Under the pieces are notes generated by a model that did no database searches, had not been told where the DNA came from, and was given only the letters and a program-made list of their open reading frames with translations. The translations under genes were made by a program, and so were the position numbers. From an uncultured Collinsella sp. (GTDB taxonomy: Bacteria; Actinomycetota; Coriobacteriia; Coriobacteriales; Coriobacteriaceae): a stretch of DNA of 12,382 nucleotides. Within the stretch, counting starts at the first letter, position 1, and each line of letters opens with the position of its first letter. Shown one piece after another: positions 6,255 through 12,382 of the stretch. The stretch is from NCBI GenBank assembly GCA_958419975.1, contig CATZIG010000037.1:1-12382 (forward strand). The letters are read 5' to 3'.

Positions 6255-6402
6255 TCGACTGACGGCTCAATCAGCGCATGCCGCGCCCACACAAAGCCGC
6301 TACACCTGTGACGGAGCTGTGAAGTGGTATCTATTGCTGGCGCAGGACTCGGCCAAAGAGCGTCCCAAACGACAAATTTGTTGCAGTCCGTCGGTTCAAC
6401 CC

Positions 6403-6437
6403 AATGATCCGTTTTCCTCCGTCCCCAATAGATCATT
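6403..6437. repeat. AATGATC inverted-repeat unit
   Basis: AATGATC and GATCATT flank a 21-base centre containing TCCGTCCCC. The opposite strand of the hairpin at 12047-12080 has the same layout: AATGAT at one end, CCGTCCC inside and ATCATT at the other end. The two probably belong to one intergenic repeat family; this is inference from two copies. Confidence 0.45.
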
Positions 6438-6442
6438 AGGAA

Positions 6443-6458
6443 CGTCCCTAAGTGCCAG
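6443..6458 (+). repeat. GTCCCTAAGTG intergenic motif
   Basis: CGTCCCTAAGTGCCAG differs from TGTCCCTAAGTGACAG at 8659-8674 at two of 16 positions. Both lie between genes. It is followed directly by the TGGGAC hairpin. Confidence 0.5.
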
Positions 6459-6466
6459 ACTCGGGT

Positions 6467-6482
6467 GGGACTTTTGTCCCAT
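6467..6482. repeat. TGGGAC/GTCCCA hairpin
   Basis: TGGGAC and GTCCCA form a perfect six-pair stem around TTTT. It sits nine bases after the GTCCCTAAGTG motif, about 90 bp upstream of the DUF2207 start. No poly-U follows. Probably part of the composite repeat block. Confidence 0.45.
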
Positions 6483-6571
6483 TTGACGTTCCGTTGGCCC
6501 AGATATTCGTCATGCGTACCCGCAAACGTGGGACAATGGCGCTGTTGGTTTTACAGACAAAGGATGTGCCT

Positions 6572-8515
6572 ATGAACACCCTCGCCGCCAAAGTCAGCCG
6601 GCAGCGCCGCCCGTTTGCGCGATTTGTTTCCATTTGCGCGCTCGTCGCGTGCGCACTGCTGCTGTTGCCCGCCGTTGCACGTGCCGACGGCTACTCCATG
6701 ACCCAAACCTATATCGGCGCCACGGTCGAGGCCGACGGCTCGCTGACCGTTGTCGAGGGGCGCCAGTTTGATTTCGATGACGACATCAACGGCGTGTTTT
6801 GGGAGATCAATACGGGCACCAACCAGCAGGGAGGTACGGCGGGTGTCGATGTGCTGAGCGTCGAGGAGGAGGACACCGCGTTCAACAAAGTCGATAGCGC
6901 GAACAAGGGTGACTCTGGCGTCTATACGGTCGAGCAGACTGGTGACGGCGTAAAGATCAAGGTTTTCAGCCCCCACGAGAGCGGCGATAGCGCGATCTAT
7001 TACGTGAGCTACACCATGACCGGTGCGGTTATGAACTGGGCCGATACCGCCGAGCTCTATTGGAAATTCGTGGGCGACGGCTGGTCCGCGGATTCCGATG
7101 ATGTCGAGATGGAAGTGCACTTCGCAAATGCCGCTGCCGGGACGGCGGCCGTCAAGGGCGATAACTTCCGCGCGTGGGGCCACGGTCCGCTGACGGGTGA
7201 CGTATCGCTCGATGCGGACGAACCCATGGTCACCTATACCATTCCCTGCGTGCATCAGGGCGAATTCGCCGAGGCACGCATCGCCTTCCCCAGCGACTGG
7301 GTGCCGCAGCTTGCCGCCTCGGGCGAAGAACGCATGTCAACGATCCTGGGCGAAGAGAAGGAATGGGCCGACGAAGCTAACGCCCGCCGCGCTCACGCTC
7401 GCATGATTGCCAATGTACTTGCCGTGCTAAGTGTTGTCGCGGCGGTGGCCTTTACCGGCACAATCGTTGTGCTCAAGCTGCGCCGCCGCAAGCCAAAGCC
7501 GCTTTTCCAGGACGAATATTTCCGCGATGTGCCTTCGGCCGACCATCCCGCCGTGCTTTCGGCCCTCATGAGCTGGAACGAGGTGCCCGATCAGGCATAT
7601 ATCGCCACGCTCATGAAGCTCACCGACGACCGTGTGATCAAGCTGGAGCAGGCGACCGTGACCAAGGCCAAGAAAGGCCTGATGGGGCGTGAAAAAGAAG
7701 AGCAGACGTATCGCGTGACGGTGAGTGATGCGGGCTGGAAGTCGGCCAAGGGCATTGACCGCATGGTGCTCAAGGTCTTCTTTGCCGGTGCTAAGCCCGA
7801 CGAGAACGGCGATCGCTCGCGCACGTTTGACGAGCTGCAGCACTACGTCAAGCAGCACGCTACGCCCGTGGGCGACAAGCTCGAGGACTATCAGAACACC
7901 GTTAAGGGCAAGCTGGCCGATAGCGAGTACGTTGCCTCGGACGGCATTGTCGCAATGGTGTTTTGCCTGGTTCTCGGTATTCTGATCGCCTGTGTTCCCG
8001 CGGGATCCATCTTCTTTACCGACGGCGCGCAGGCGAACATTGTCGCCGCGGTTATCTCGGTGCCGATTGTGCTGGTGGGTATTGGCGTGGGCCTTACGTT
8101 CCGCCGCTTTACGCCGGAGGGCGCCGAGGTGGCGGCTCGCTGCAAGGCGCTCAAGCATTGGCTTGAGGATTTCACGCGCCTAAAGGAAGCCGTCCCCGGC
8201 GATCTGGTCCTGTGGAATAAACTTCTGGTGATGGGTGCGGCGCTGGGCGTTTCGAAGGAAGTCCTGCGTCAGCTTGCCGAGGCTGTTCCTCCCGAGGTGC
8301 GCGAGGCCGACGGTTTCTACGACAATTACCCCTGCTACTGGTGGTACTACCATCATTACGGTACCGAATCGCCGCTCGATTCGTTTAACGATGTGTATCA
8401 CGAGAGCATCCGTGGGCTGGCGTCGAGTTCCGATAGCTCGAGCGGCGGCGGTGGCGGCGGCTTCTCGGGCGGCGGAGGCGGCGGCGTCGGCGGAGGCGGC
8501 GGCGGAACGTTCTAG
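6572..8515 (+). CDS. DUF2207 membrane protein with glycine-rich tail
   Basis: A 647-aa envelope protein of unknown role. A signal peptide or signal anchor (about 15-38, FVSICALVACALLLLPAVARA) precedes an extracytoplasmic DUF2207 domain (about 40-245; SMTQTYIGATVEADGSLTVVEGRQFDF is typical). A first membrane helix at 280-302 is followed by a basic stop RRRKPKP and a cytoplasmic region starting LFQDEYFRDVPSADHPAVLSAL. Two further helices lie at 459-479 and 489-510. The C-terminus is a run of glycines ending VGGGGGGTF, the characteristic DUF2207 tail. ATG 6572 follows AAAGGA by 7 bases; an in-frame ATG at 6452 lies within the repeat block and is rejected. Monocistronic, with its own terminator. 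Length and layout match the family. Confidence 0.9.
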   Translation: MNTLAAKVSRQRRPFARFVSICALVACALLLLPAVARADGYSMTQTYIGATVEADGSLTVVEGRQFDFDDDINGVFWEINTGTNQQGGTAGVDVLSVEEEDTAFNKVDSANKGDSGVYTVEQTGDGVKIKVFSPHESGDSAIYYVSYTMTGAVMNWADTAELYWKFVGDGWSADSDDVEMEVHFANAAAGTAAVKGDNFRAWGHGPLTGDVSLDADEPMVTYTIPCVHQGEFAEARIAFPSDWVPQLAASGEERMSTILGEEKEWADEANARRAHARMIANVLAVLSVVAAVAFTGTIVVLKLRRRKPKPLFQDEYFRDVPSADHPAVLSALMSWNEVPDQAYIATLMKLTDDRVIKLEQATVTKAKKGLMGREKEEQTYRVTVSDAGWKSAKGIDRMVLKVFFAGAKPDENGDRSRTFDELQHYVKQHATPVGDKLEDYQNTVKGKLADSEYVASDGIVAMVFCLVLGILIACVPAGSIFFTDGAQANIVAAVISVPIVLVGIGVGLTFRRFTPEGAEVAARCKALKHWLEDFTRLKEAVPGDLVLWNKLLVMGAALGVSKEVLRQLAEAVPPEVREADGFYDNYPCYWWYYHHYGTESPLDSFNDVYHESIRGLASSSDSSSGGGGGGFSGGGGGGVGGGGGGTF

Positions 8516-8529
8516 CGGTCCTAAATTAC

Positions 8530-8577
8530 GGGATGGGCTTTTCTCGACAGCTGTCGGGGAAGCCCATCCCATTTTTA
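8530..8577 (+). terminator. Intrinsic terminator after the DUF2207 gene
   Basis: GGGATGGGCTT (8530-8540) pairs with AAGCCCATCCC (8560-8570), with an inner CGACAG/CTGTCG stem, then ATTTTTAT. It starts 15 bases after the stop. On the other strand it is followed only by GTAATTTAG, so weak termination of the converging GNAT gene is possible. Confidence 0.9.
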
Positions 8578-8595
8578 TGCGCTACCTACGAAGAC

Positions 8596-8638
8596 TGTCC
8601 CCAGCGACTAGTCATTTAAGAACGTCCCCAACGACTAG
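8596..8638 (+). repeat. Two direct copies of a 16-bp GTCCCCA-CGACTAG motif
   Basis: TGTCCCCAGCGACTAG (8596-8611) and CGTCCCCAACGACTAG (8623-8638) differ at two positions and are spaced 27 bp start to start. They lie between the DUF2207 terminator and the GNAT gene end. With the copies at 8659 and 6443 they define a consensus beginning YGTCCCYA. Confidence 0.6.
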
Positions 8639-8658
8639 GTGCGGTTGCTGCCAAGGAG

Positions 8659-8674
8659 TGTCCCTAAGTGACAG
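8659..8674 (+). repeat. GTCCCTAAGTG intergenic motif, second copy
   Basis: TGTCCCTAAGTGACAG ends two bases before the stop codon of the minus-strand GNAT gene. Near-identical to the copy at 6443-6458 and related to the pair at 8596-8638. Confidence 0.55.
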
Positions 8675-8676
8675 GT

Positions 8677-9318
8677 TTAGGCTGTTAGGTCGAGTTCGTA
8701 GAGGAAGCTTTCGCGCGGCATGGCGTGGCGGCGTTCCTCGCGGTTGGCGCGGTGCGTGGCGGTGCGCTTAAAGCCGTGCAACTCGTAGAACTTCCACGAA
8801 CAGTCGGAGTCGGTGTACAGGTGCGCCCTCGTCGCTCCGCACGAGGACAGATGCGAGATTGCGGCATCGAGCAGCACCGATCCCACGCCCAGGCCGTGGA
8901 CGTCAGGATCGACGGCGAGCAGCGTGACCTCGTTGTCATGCGGCAGTGGGCTTTTCTCGAGCAGACGGTTGTTGGTTCGAATGGTGGCGCGCACAAACGA
9001 GAGATACTCGGCGCAGGCATCGGGCTCCAGCTCGCGCATTTGCGATAGCAGTGCGCGTTCGGTATCCAGCCAATGTTCCTTAACGGTGGCGCCGGAGCTC
9101 TGTCCCGCACGCGCGAGCGCAATGCCGCGCGCCTGACCGTCGATTACGGCAACCTGCGAAAACGTCGAAGACGAAAGGCAATAGGCGAGGTCGCACGCGG
9201 CCTCGAGGCGGTTGTACTCATCGTTATCCGAATTGTTATGCCAAAGCTGCTGCAGAATCAACGCGATGGCGTCGAAGTCTTCGGTATCAAACGGTCGGTA
9301 GAGAACCCGCGAGACCAT
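8677..9318 (-). CDS. GNAT-family N-acetyltransferase
   Basis: A 213-aa acetyltransferase with a complete GNAT fold. The acceptor-side N-terminus (1-125) is helical. Strand 4 reads EVTLLAVDPDVHG and the acetyl-CoA pyrophosphate loop is HGLGVGSVLL (141-150), followed by THLYT-like RAHLYTDSDCSWKFYELHGFKR with Tyr178 at the usual catalytic position. The substrate is unknown; it could be a small molecule, peptide or protein. It lacks the N-terminal CGN signature of toxin-type GNATs and has no antitoxin neighbour, so it is not a second toxin. ATG 9318 follows AAAGAGG by five bases. It converges with the DUF2207 gene and diverges from purH, so it is probably transcribed alone. Confidence 0.88.
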   Translation of the reverse strand: MVSRVLYRPFDTEDFDAIALILQQLWHNNSDNDEYNRLEAACDLAYCLSSSTFSQVAVIDGQARGIALARAGQSSGATVKEHWLDTERALLSQMRELEPDACAEYLSFVRATIRTNNRLLEKSPLPHDNEVTLLAVDPDVHGLGVGSVLLDAAISHLSSCGATRAHLYTDSDCSWKFYELHGFKRTATHRANREERRHAMPRESFLYELDLTA

Positions 9319-9595
9319 GGTGCCTCTTTCTTTTGCGGATGCATATCGAGCACAGTTCTACCACGCTATTGGCATCTAATTATGGTGCCCCTGTGTTCCA
9401 TGAACTCACCGTGCCCGGTGCCGTGCCCATCCCCTCCGCTCGCAAACTTTTTCTGCATATGCGCCCGTTGCGGGGTGCATCGATGCGCTCGATGCGCTAC
9501 ATTGAATCAGTATTTTCAATGCCGCTGCGCGAGCGCTGCAGATTGACGTATCACCGACTCACAGAGCACGGCGGCGTACCAGACAGGAGGACTGC
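9319..9595. promoter_or_regulatory. Divergent control region of the GNAT gene and purH
   Basis: This 277-bp gap must hold both promoters, but no hexamer pair is convincing. Visible are a perfect palindrome GCATCGATGC (9477-9486) overlapping a tandem GATGCGCT (9482-9489 and 9491-9498), just upstream of an AT-richer stretch (9499-9520) that could hold a -10 box for purH. A frame starting TTG 9333 overlaps purH but lacks a ribosome site. Confidence 0.35.
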
Positions 9596-11203
9596 ATGGG
9601 ATCTGATGTGAAGATCGCACGTGCGTTGATCTCGGTTACCGATAAGACGGGCGTCGTCGATTTCGCACGGACGCTGGTCGATGACTTTGGCGTCGAGATC
9701 ATCTCTACGGGCGGCACAGCTCGTGCCATCGAGGACGCGGGCGTCCCCGTAACCCCCATCGAGGAGTTCACGGGCTATCCCGAGATGATGGACGGCCGCG
9801 TTAAGACCCTGCACCCCAAGGTTCACGGCGCGCTGCTGGCCCGCCGCGATTCCGAGCAGCACATGCAGGAGGCGGCACAGCACGGCATTAAGCTGATCGA
9901 CCTGGTCGTCGTCAACCTGTACGAGTTCGAGAAGACCGTCGCCAACCCCGAGGTCACCTTCGCGGATGCCATCGAGCACATCGACATCGGCGGTCCCTCC
10001 ATGCTGCGCTCTGCCGCCAAGAACGCCGCGAGCGTTACCGTCATCTCCGACCCGGCCGACTATGATGCCGTCCTGGCCGAGATGCGCGAGACCGGTGGCT
10101 GCACCACGCTTTCCACCCGTCGTCGCCTGCAGGTGAAGGTCTACCAGACCACCGCCGCCTACGACACGGCTATCTCCCGTTGGCTCGCCGCCCAGGCAAG
10201 CGACGTGGCGGACACCTCTGCCAAGCTCGAGATCTCGCTGGAGAAGGTCGACGACCTGCGCTATGGCGAGAATCCTCAGCAGAAGGCCACGGTCTATCGC
10301 TTTGCCGAGGGCTGCGAGAATACTGCGAGCTCGCAGTTCCCGCTCGTGGGCTCCGAGCAGATCCAGGGCAAGCCGCTCAGCTACAACAACTATCTGGATG
10401 CCGACGCCGCTTGGAACCTGGTCCGCGAGTTCGACGAGCCGGCCTGCGTGATCCTCAAGCATCAGAACCCCTGCGGCTCCGCGGTGGCCGAGGACATCAC
10501 GGCCGCCTACGACCGCGCCTTCGCCTGCGATCCCAAGAGCGCCTTCGGCGGCATCATCGCCTGCAACCGCGAGGTTCCCTATGAGCTGGTTGAGCACTTT
10601 GCCGATCAGAACAAGCAGTTCGTCGAGGTTATCATCGCTCCGAGCTACACTGCCGAGGCGCTCGAGCGCATGGCCAAGCGCCCCAACCTGCGCGTGCTGG
10701 CCACCGGCGGCGTGGACCACGGCGCCCAGGTGGAGCTGCGCTCCGTCGACGGCGGCATGCTGGTGCAGGAAGTCGACCACGTGACCGAGGATCCCGCGAC
10801 CTTCACGTTCCCCACCGACCGCAAGCCCACCGACGCCGAGATGGCCGAGCTCGAGTTTGCCTGGAAGGTCTGCAAGGGCGTTAAGTCCAACGCCATCCTG
10901 GTTTCCAAGGGTAAGGCCGGCATTGGCATGGGCCCGGGTCAGCCCAACCGCGTTGACTCTGCACTGCTTGCCTGCGAGCGCGCCGAGGACTTCTGCGAGC
11001 GCGAGGGCGTGGAGAAGGGCGGCTTTGCCTGTGCAAGCGACGCGTTCTTCCCGTTCCGCGACAACGTCGACGTGCTTGCCGCGCACGGCGTGACCTGCAT
11101 CATCCAGCCCGGCGGCTCCAAGCGCGACGACGAGAGCATCCAGGCCTGCAACGAGCACAATATTGCTATGGTGTTTACGGGCGCCCGCCACTTCCGCCAC
11201 TAA
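9596..11203 (+). CDS. purH: Bifunctional AICAR formyltransferase / IMP cyclohydrolase
   Basis: A 535-aa cytoplasmic enzyme for the last two steps of IMP synthesis: formylation of AICAR with 10-formyl-tetrahydrofolate, then ring closure. The N-terminal cyclohydrolase domain (about 5-150) shows the MGS-like fold with ISTGGTA and GRVKTLHPKVHGALLA. The formyltransferase domain begins at about 220 with RYGENPQQ (from R222) and includes KHQNPCG with catalytic K288 and H289, DPKSAFGGI, GMGPGQPNRVDS, ASDAFFPFRD and QPGGSKRDDE. The terminal RHFRH motif is intact. Length is normal. The start is set by AGGAGG five bases upstream of ATG 9596. It is not in a pur operon here: a GNAT gene diverges upstream and a terminator follows immediately. 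Confidence 0.97.
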   Translation: MGSDVKIARALISVTDKTGVVDFARTLVDDFGVEIISTGGTARAIEDAGVPVTPIEEFTGYPEMMDGRVKTLHPKVHGALLARRDSEQHMQEAAQHGIKLIDLVVVNLYEFEKTVANPEVTFADAIEHIDIGGPSMLRSAAKNAASVTVISDPADYDAVLAEMRETGGCTTLSTRRRLQVKVYQTTAAYDTAISRWLAAQASDVADTSAKLEISLEKVDDLRYGENPQQKATVYRFAEGCENTASSQFPLVGSEQIQGKPLSYNNYLDADAAWNLVREFDEPACVILKHQNPCGSAVAEDITAAYDRAFACDPKSAFGGIIACNREVPYELVEHFADQNKQFVEVIIAPSYTAEALERMAKRPNLRVLATGGVDHGAQVELRSVDGGMLVQEVDHVTEDPATFTFPTDRKPTDAEMAELEFAWKVCKGVKSNAILVSKGKAGIGMGPGQPNRVDSALLACERAEDFCEREGVEKGGFACASDAFFPFRDNVDVLAAHGVTCIIQPGGSKRDDESIQACNEHNIAMVFTGARHFRH

Positions 11204-11232
11204 GTTCCGCCTTGGGACAAAATAATCTCCGC

Positions 11233-11268
11233 AAAAGACGGCTGCTCCGTTTGGAGGGCCGTCTTTTT
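11233..11268 (+). terminator. Intrinsic terminator of purH
   Basis: AAAAGACGGC (11233-11242) pairs with GCCGTCTTTT (11258-11267), with an inner CTCC/GGAG stem around GTTT, and ends in a T-run. It starts 29 bases after the purH stop. On the minus strand the same hairpin is also followed by T residues, so it could act both ways. Confidence 0.92.
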
Positions 11269-11308
11269 GGTATAAGAGGACGGAATGACTAACACGAAAG
11301 GTACAACC

Positions 11309-12046
11309 ATGCCCCAGATTGATGATGCCGAGCTGTTTGGCAATGCCGAGGATCAGCGTGCGTACGAGGACTTTTGCGCTAATCAGGAAGCGGTCGAGAA
11401 GTTTACGCTCGACAAGCCCGCGCTTATCTGCCGCTGGCGCATGTCCAACAAAAAGGTGCCCATGCTCAACCGTCACATTCGCGCGCTGTCCGAGCGCCTG
11501 GTGCAGGGCGAGCCGCTTACCCATAACATGCTCAGCTGGGCCAAACAACACGTTGAGTGGTCGCTTGCCGAGGGTGATTACACCGCACGCGACGGCGTGC
11601 TCATGCTGGTGATCGACATCAACGGCAACGCCGCCATGACGGTGGGGGAGTACGAGCCGCTCGCCGATACGTCGGCCAAGGCGCTGCGCGCCCGCTCCGC
11701 CGAGGCCCGCTCCGAGGCCGACGAAACCGGCGTGGCACCCGAGCTGCTTGCTGCCGTCAACAACGGCGAGCTCGCCTTTGTGGCGCCGGCGGACGAGTTC
11801 CTGTGCGGCACGGCGACGCTCATCGAGCAGCTGGCTCAGACCAAGGGCATCCCGGTCACGCGCGTAGACATTCCCGCGCAGCTTAAGGGCGCGCTGTTCC
11901 TGGTGAGCGACGAGCACGGCGTGGTCCCCGCAACCGAGACGGACGCCGCCGAGGCCGACACCGCCGAGGCCGACACCGCCGAGGCCGACACCGCCACGGT
12001 CGCTTTCTTCGCCGAAGGCTACGAAAAGCTCCGCGCCCGCCGCTAA
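11309..12046 (+). CDS. Unrecognised 245-aa cytoplasmic protein
   Basis: I do not recognise this protein. It has no signal peptide or membrane helix. The N-terminal half is mixed alpha/beta with FTLDKPALICRWRMSNKKVPMLNRHIRALSERL (31-63) and a conserved-looking strand block DGVLMLVIDINGNAAMTVGEYEPL (95-118). A highly charged helix (122-140) follows, then NNGELAFVAPADEFLCGTATLIEQLAQTKGIPVTRVDIP (151-189). Near the C-terminus is a threefold Ala-Glu-Ala-Asp-Thr repeat (214-228), then FFAEGYEKLRARR. ATG 11309 is preferred: GAAAGG ends seven bases upstream, and a -10-like TATAAG at 11271-11276 would put the transcript start near 11283. ATG 11285 (AGAGGA, four bases) is the alternative and adds eight residues. 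It follows the purH terminator, so it is probably transcribed separately. Confidence 0.8.
   Translation: MPQIDDAELFGNAEDQRAYEDFCANQEAVEKFTLDKPALICRWRMSNKKVPMLNRHIRALSERLVQGEPLTHNMLSWAKQHVEWSLAEGDYTARDGVLMLVIDINGNAAMTVGEYEPLADTSAKALRARSAEARSEADETGVAPELLAAVNNGELAFVAPADEFLCGTATLIEQLAQTKGIPVTRVDIPAQLKGALFLVSDEHGVVPATETDAAEADTAEADTAEADTATVAFFAEGYEKLRARR
11948..11992 (+). repeat. 15-bp tandem repeat, three exact copies
   Basis: GCCGAGGCCGACACC occurs three times head to tail and in frame, encoding AEADT three times. A fourth copy starts with GCC and then diverges. Exact copies in a coding tail suggest recent slippage, so copy number may vary between strains. Confidence 0.9.
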
Positions 12047-12090
12047 ATGATTTTTCTGGGACGGGGATTAAAGAATCATTTTGGTCCCCG
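12047..12090. terminator. Hairpin after the unknown gene; terminator candidate
   Basis: Directly after the stop, ATGATTTTT (12047-12055) pairs with AAGAATCAT (12071-12079) with one mismatch, followed by TTTGG. An alternative stem pairs CGGGGA (12062-12067) with TCCCCG (12085-12090). The two stems cannot both form. The AATGAT-type ends resemble the unit at 6403-6437. Termination is plausible but the T-run is short. Confidence 0.4.
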
Positions 12091-12224
12091 CCACCGCTGC
12101 GAGTGCGAGGCGGACAAAACGCCACCGCTCGCGAACAGTTCTGTCACCTTGGCGCCGCGTGAGGTGCGTACCTGCGGCTTCGCGGTCATAATGGGACAAG
12201 ACAACCAAGAGGGGAGCGGAATCC

Positions 12225-12382
12225 ATGGCGCTGATCTATATCGTTGAGGACGACGAGCCCATTCGTCGCGAGCTTGTCGACATCCTTGCCCGCGCTGGGT
12301 TTGAGATCGAGGCCTGCGAATCGTTTGAGCATGTCTCGCGCGACATTCTCGCCGCCGCGCCCGACCTGGTGCTGCTCGACCT
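12225..12382 (+). CDS. Response regulator, receiver domain (3' end outside window)
   Basis: The first 52 residues of a two-component response regulator. The acidic triad is E8/D9/D10 (IYIVEDDEPIRRELVDIL) and the window ends right after the expected phospho-acceptor D52 in DLVLLD. The output domain is not visible, so subfamily (OmpR or other) cannot be stated. ATG 12225 is preceded by GAGGGGAG eight bases away. A -10-like CATAAT lies at 12187-12192, without a clear -35. It starts a new transcription unit and is not the partner of the kinase at the left edge, which has its own regulator. Confidence 0.9.
   Translation, partial: MALIYIVEDDEPIRRELVDILARAGFEIEACESFEHVSRDILAAAPDLVLLD

Larger units (their letters stand above)
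6009..6571. other. Long divergent intergenic region with structured elements
   Basis: This 563-bp gap holds no convincing protein gene. Seen in it are a -10-like box for gluQ, an isolated strong stem-loop (6147-6178), a potential pseudoknot (6206-6254), a perfect ten-base palindrome ACAAATTTGT (6372-6381), and a series of repeat-like hairpins (6403-6482). A 100-aa minus-strand frame spans 6134-6436 but contains the stem-loop and has no ribosome site. An untranslated RNA on either strand cannot be excluded. Confidence 0.55.

Noticed and set aside
6134..6436. 100-aa minus-strand open frame
   Set aside because: It contains the 11-pair stem-loop and the possible pseudoknot and lacks a ribosome site; an untranslated RNA is at least as likely.
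6461..6486. T-box-like GGGTGGGAC sequence
   Set aside because: The T-box core GGTGGNACCGCG is not completed, there is no specifier stem, and the downstream gene is not an amino-acid or tRNA gene. It is better explained by the TGGGAC hairpin repeat.
8596..8674. CRISPR array
   Set aside because: The 16-bp motifs are too short, unevenly spaced and variable, and there are no cas genes.
9333..9611. 92-aa plus-strand frame overlapping purH
   Set aside because: It starts at TTG without a ribosome site and covers the region that must hold the purH promoter; no recognisable protein pattern.
9551..11917. 788-aa minus-strand open frame
   Set aside because: It is antisense to purH and the next gene. 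Its Gly/Ala/Val/Leu/His-rich text is the usual mirror of GC-rich coding sequence, and purH motifs are unmistakable on the other strand.

Overview
The window looks like a piece of a Coriobacteriia chromosome, most likely Collinsella or a close relative. This is inferred, not searched. The reasons are high G+C, GC-ending codons, a possible leaderless start, a bifunctional PurH and GNAT proteins typical of gut actinobacteria, and several short repeat-like motifs (GTCCC-containing 16-mers, a TGGGAC/GTCCCA hairpin, a 182-bp inverted-repeat element) between genes. Both ends cut through a gene.

Positions 1-2570: a minus-strand operon of DUF4342/UBA-like membrane protein, OmpR-type response regulator and HisKA sensor kinase. 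The kinase is cut by the left edge. The regulator and kinase genes overlap by 17 bp and the DUF4342 gene lies 18 bp upstream of the regulator. A plausible promoter and a GC-rich leader hairpin precede the operon. Positions 2571-2983 hold no convincing gene but contain a G-run cluster, a short repeat and a 182-bp inverted-repeat element.

Positions 2984-4034: two plus-strand genes, a 79-aa two-helix membrane protein and a calcineurin-type metallophosphoesterase. Positions 4035-4997: a locally AT-richer patch with a complete minus-strand toxin-antitoxin pair, a DUF1778/TacA-type antitoxin followed by a TacT-type GNAT toxin. Its promoter is overlain by a perfect 10+1+10 palindrome, the expected autoregulatory operator. 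Positions 4998-6008: minus-strand glutamyl-Q tRNA(Asp) synthetase, possibly leaderless.

Positions 6009-6571: a 563-bp gap between divergent genes. It holds a strong stem-loop with no obvious gene to terminate, a possible pseudoknot, and several repeat-like hairpins. Positions 6572-8515: a large secreted/membrane DUF2207 protein ending in a glycine-rich tail, followed by an intrinsic terminator and three copies of a 16-bp repeat. Positions 8677-9318: a stand-alone GNAT acetyltransferase on the minus strand.

Positions 9596-11203: purH, which performs the last two steps of IMP synthesis, with a textbook terminator. It is followed by an unrecognised 245-aa protein with a 15-bp tandem repeat. The window ends in the receiver domain of a second response regulator. 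The genes form separate small units rather than one pathway. No CRISPR array, transposase gene, tRNA or rRNA was recognised. The least explained parts are the 2642-2823 element, the 6140-6450 structured gap and the unknown protein at 11309.
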